Assembly: GCA_002839435.1 (NCBI GenBank)
Contig: PGYA01000010.1
Location: 54,171 to 118,170 of the forward strand
DNA length: 64,000 nt
Reading direction: 5' to 3'
From: Candidatus Riflebacteria bacterium HGW-Riflebacteria-2
GTDB lineage: Bacteria > Muiribacteriota > Ozemobacteria > Ozemobacterales > Ozemobacteraceae
Shown: positions 61,468 through 64,000 of the stretch, piece after piece
Position numbering within the stretch: the stretch's first letter is position 1
How the letters are laid out: each line of letters begins with the position of its first letter
Position numbers and translations under genes: made by a program
Notes under the pieces: generated by a model
Told to the model about the DNA's origin: nothing
Databases searched by the model: none
The model's input: the letters and a program-made list of their open reading frames with translations, nothing else

Positions 61468-63366
61468 TTATTTGCTCAGCCACAGGCGCAATACCTGTAC
61501 TGCATCTTCGGGTTTGCTGGTGACCAGGTCTCTGACACGTTTCTCAAGAAGTTCGCGGGCATTAGCCTGCTCGTTGAGCCTTTCGAGCTCTTCTTCTCTA
61601 GCACGGTCGCGTTCTTTGATGATAGTGTCGAGTCGCTTGAAGCCTTCTTCAAGAGTGCCGTTGTCCTTCTTCTGGAAGGCTTCACGAAAGATAAACTGTT
61701 CTTCAGGAGTCATTTCTTCGAAATCCGGCGGCATACCATCGTTGTTAAGGGCATACTGATAAGCCTGATGGCGCAGATCCTGAACCTTGCGTTTCTTTTC
61801 TTCAAGATTGCTGATTTCCGGGAAGAAGTTCTTGATGTCTTTGAATCTTCTTTCCCAGTCCTGCCACTTCTGATCGTTCTGGCGCAAAGAAGCATTGTCA
61901 CGGGCAAGCTTAAGTGCTTCGGCTTCTGCCGCCGCTTCAGCCAGTCGCTGCTGTTCCCTCGCGAGTGCCCTGGCTCTCGATACCCTGACAAATATGTATA
62001 TCAGGCCGAGGAATATCGGGAATGACATTAGTAGGCCAACAACGATCATGAACATCTGTTTCTCCTGCTGTTTCTTCAGGTCAAAGGCAGCCTTGGCACG
62101 ATCCAGTTCGTCATTGCGGAATGGCAACACCATCAGCGCCAGTTTATCGCCGCGCTCCTTATCGAAACCGACAGTGGTTTTGGCGATTTCGGTTATCTTT
62201 TCTTCCAGGGTTCCCATGGCGGCGGGATCGTCGTTGAGCACCACTGATACGGTCAGACGACGGATAGTGCCCTGTTCCTTGACAAACTTTTCCTTTGATC
62301 TGGTAAATTCATAGTTAGTAATCGCGGCGTTGCGCTTATACTCGTTCCAGGTTGAGTTCTCGGTGCCAGGATAAGCTGGTGCTCCGGGGGGGAGATTTGA
62401 GTTTACACCGGGTTCGCCATCTTCAACGAGGTCGCGCCCTTTGTATTCTTCTTCTTCCAACTTTTCAGAAAGTTTGAGGCCAGAATTCATACCCTCTACC
62501 GGCGGAATTACGACATCGCTGACCGCTTCCTTCTGGTCAAAATCTACATCGAGTCTGACCCGGACGATGGCCTTACCATACCCGAAAGAGCTTTCCAGAA
62601 GGCTCTGAAGCTCAGAACGCAGGTGGTTCTCACGGTTGCGGGTATATTTCATCTGCGCGGTTTGAACCTTGTCAAGGGTCATCGCTTCTTCATCTTCGAT
62701 GATTCTGGTGAGATCGCGGGCTTCGGTGTCTGCGATCCTGATTTTGTCAGGATTGAGCCCTTCTACGGCTGAACATACCCAGTCGCGGATAGCGCGCACC
62801 TGATCCTCGTTTATCTCGGCACCCGGGCGAAGCTTGAGCAATATGCTGGCTGACGGTTCTTTCTGGTCTTCCTTGAATACTTCTTTTTTGGGTTTGACTA
62901 TGCTGACACTGGCCTCTTCGATCGGACCCATGCGCACAAGCGTTTCTTCGAGTTCGGTCTGCAGGCCACGTACGTAGTTGAGGTCGAATTCCTGCTGAGT
63001 TGTGCCGGTGAACATCGAGCGCTGGTCGATAAGCGAAGCCCAGCCGGCTTTTGCCTGTGGCAGGGTTTTTTCCTGGGCGAGTTGCAGCAGAATGTATGAT
63101 TTTTCTGGCAATGGTACGCGAATGTCGGTTGAATCTATACCGAGTTTGTATTCGACGGCGAGTTCCTGAAGCTTGGCGACAACCTTACCGGCATCTTCAA
63201 GCTTGAGTTTCTCTTCAAAGAGTGGAATAAACTCTTTTTGCGTGCCCCACATCGAGGCGGTTGCGATACCCAGCACGACTATCACTACAATAGCCGCCAG
63301 CGCTATCTGCTGGCTTCTGGGCAATTTTGCAATCGGTTCCCATAATTGCCTGAGAAAATCGGTCAT
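61468..63366 (-). CDS. fliF: Flagellar MS-ring protein FliF
   Basis: 632 residues: a first membrane helix (about 21-41), ring-building motif domains (FIPLFEEKLKLEDAGKVVAKL start, VSIVKPKKEVF), a second helix (about 437-460) and a cytoplasmic tail ending in the FliG-binding motif PEDAVQVLRLWLSK. FliF forms the MS ring, the base of the motor. The tail between the second helix and the FliG-binding end is about 170 residues, longer than in E. coli, and is predicted coiled coil. A promoter lies just upstream. Confidence 0.96.
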   Translation of the reverse strand: MTDFLRQLWEPIAKLPRSQQIALAAIVVIVVLGIATASMWGTQKEFIPLFEEKLKLEDAGKVVAKLQELAVEYKLGIDSTDIRVPLPEKSYILLQLAQEKTLPQAKAGWASLIDQRSMFTGTTQQEFDLNYVRGLQTELEETLVRMGPIEEASVSIVKPKKEVFKEDQKEPSASILLKLRPGAEINEDQVRAIRDWVCSAVEGLNPDKIRIADTEARDLTRIIEDEEAMTLDKVQTAQMKYTRNRENHLRSELQSLLESSFGYGKAIVRVRLDVDFDQKEAVSDVVIPPVEGMNSGLKLSEKLEEEEYKGRDLVEDGEPGVNSNLPPGAPAYPGTENSTWNEYKRNAAITNYEFTRSKEKFVKEQGTIRRLTVSVVLNDDPAAMGTLEEKITEIAKTTVGFDKERGDKLALMVLPFRNDELDRAKAAFDLKKQQEKQMFMIVVGLLMSFPIFLGLIYIFVRVSRARALAREQQRLAEAAAEAEALKLARDNASLRQNDQKWQDWERRFKDIKNFFPEISNLEEKKRKVQDLRHQAYQYALNNDGMPPDFEEMTPEEQFIFREAFQKKDNGTLEEGFKRLDTIIKERDRAREEELERLNEQANARELLEKRVRDLVTSKPEDAVQVLRLWLSK

Positions 63367-63444
63367 CGTCTGCTACTCCCTACTCCCTGGTGTGCCCTGT
63401 TTTTAATGTATGCTTTTCTGGCTATGGAAGTTTATTCAAGATTA

Positions 63445-63473
63445 TTTATAGTACGTCAGAAACATTCTGTAAA
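63445..63473 (-). promoter_or_regulatory. Sigma70-type promoter of fliF operon
   Basis: On the minus strand TTTACA (plus 63468-63473), 17-base spacer, TATAAA (plus 63445-63450), in the 117-base gap between fliE and fliF. It is not a flagellar sigma28-type site. It gives fliF and the genes after it a start separate from flgC-fliE. Confidence 0.65.
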
Positions 63474-63483
63474 GACCTAAAAT

Positions 63484-63783
63484 TTAAAAATTCATACGCA
63501 TTATTTCTTTGTATGACTCAAGTATTTTTCCTCTGACTTCCAGAGTCAGATTCATGGCGGTTTTGGCTTTTTCTGCGGCTATCATGACGTCGTGCAGATT
63601 GTCTACACGACCAAGAACGGCATCCTGGGTGAGTTTCTCAGACTGCTTGCCGAGACTGTCGACTTCATCAATGGCAGTCTGAAATTTGTCAAGAAAGATG
63701 CCCCACTGCTCTTTGGCGTTAGTGTGTGGCCTCTCGGGCTTGGTATTGATGTCTACCCACGGATTGCGTTCTGGTATTCTCAT
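63484..63783 (-). CDS. fliE: Flagellar hook-basal body protein FliE
   Basis: 99 residues, small helical protein that links the MS ring to the rod. The C-terminal family pattern is clear (DNLHDVMIAAEKAKTAMNLT and the EIMRMNF end). It starts seven bases after the flgC stop, as in most flagellar clusters, and is followed by the fliF promoter. Confidence 0.95.
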   Translation of the reverse strand: MRIPERNPWVDINTKPERPHTNAKEQWGIFLDKFQTAIDEVDSLGKQSEKLTQDAVLGRVDNLHDVMIAAEKAKTAMNLTLEVRGKILESYKEIMRMNF

Positions 63784-63790
63784 AGCTTAA

Positions 63791-64000
63791 TTAACCTCTT
63801 CCTCCAATATTCAGCGCTGCATTGGTCATATCTTTCGCTGAGTTGATGCAGGTAACGTTGGCTTCGTATGCACGCGTAGCAGTGATCATGTCCACCATTT
63901 CGTGCACTATGTTGATGTTCGGGCGGCGAACATAGCCCTCTGAATCAGCGTCGGGGTGATTCGGGTCATACTCCATTTTGAAGGGCGCCATATCTTCCAT
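63791..64000 (-). CDS. flgC: Flagellar rod protein FlgC (C-terminal part only)
   Basis: The reading frame runs off the right edge; the 69 visible residues are the C-terminal part of FlgC: GYVRRPNINIVHEMVDMI, ATRAYEANVT and a NAALNIG end. FlgC is a proximal rod component. The first Met in the window is internal, not the start. It precedes fliE directly. Confidence 0.95.
   Translation of the reverse strand: MEDMAPFKMEYDPNHPDADSEGYVRRPNINIVHEMVDMITATRAYEANVTCINSAKDMTNAALNIGGRG

Overview
The window is chromosomal DNA of about 50% GC from a flagellated bacterium that appears to be diderm. Evidence for two membranes is a YidC with a large periplasmic domain, several lipoproteins with clear lipoboxes, and a secreted beta-rich protein ending in an aromatic residue (possible outer-membrane barrel). 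Genes are dense, often overlapping by 4-17 bases, and GTG/TTG starts are common. I cannot name the species. The low similarity to model organisms, the many HEAT/TPR/DUF3857-type proteins and a SpoVS homologue without other sporulation genes suggest a little-studied phylum; a Riflebacteria-like lineage is only a guess. No tRNA, rRNA, CRISPR array, insertion sequence or prophage was seen.

Layout, left to right. 2-1771: 3' part of a TgpA-like membrane transglutaminase. 1881-13447: the classic rpmH-rnpA-yidD-yidC-jag(khpB)-mnmE-mnmG-rsmG cluster, with an unusual twist: two full-length, mutually divergent MnmG paralogues separated by a proline-rich HEAT-repeat protein, all translationally coupled. 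13567-19442: rpmF-plsX-fabD, then fabG-acpP-fabK-fabF (type II fatty acid synthesis with FabK as enoyl reductase and no fabH in the cluster), with several good sigma70-type promoters and a strong terminator. 19574-21353: spoVS overlapping a secreted TPR gene. 21354-30493 (minus): a beta-rich secreted protein, a 1241-residue TPR protein and two tandem DUF3857/transglutaminase-like proteins, one of which has lost its catalytic Cys and His. 30678-37488 (minus): rhodanese, CBM-esterase, htpG, DEAD-box helicase, a candidate structured RNA on the plus strand, a small membrane protein and a creatininase-family hydrolase. 37654-43643 (plus): a class III adenylate cyclase receptor split by a frameshift, then a P2B-type Ca2+-ATPase with an unusual membrane insertion. 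43724-46530 (minus): small unknown, dapB, dut, aminotransferase. 46673-53238 (plus): three tandem paralogous lipoproteins (carboxypeptidase-regulatory, Fn3 and beta-helix domains) plus a coiled-coil secreted protein. 53495-64000 (minus): nadE downstream of a flagellar cluster flgC-fliE-fliF-fliG-(second FliG C-domain protein)-fliH-fliI-fliJ-(SLT-like pseudoenzyme)-motE.

The most unusual features are: the MnmG pair, whose missing conserved motifs are largely complementary; the stand-alone FliG C-domain paralogue; the transglycosylase-like flagellar protein with the catalytic Glu replaced by Ala; the paired active/inactive DUF3857 transglutaminases; and a terminator-ended, strongly structured gene-free region at 36.1-36.5 kb. 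Calls rest on motif recognition by eye; no database search was run.
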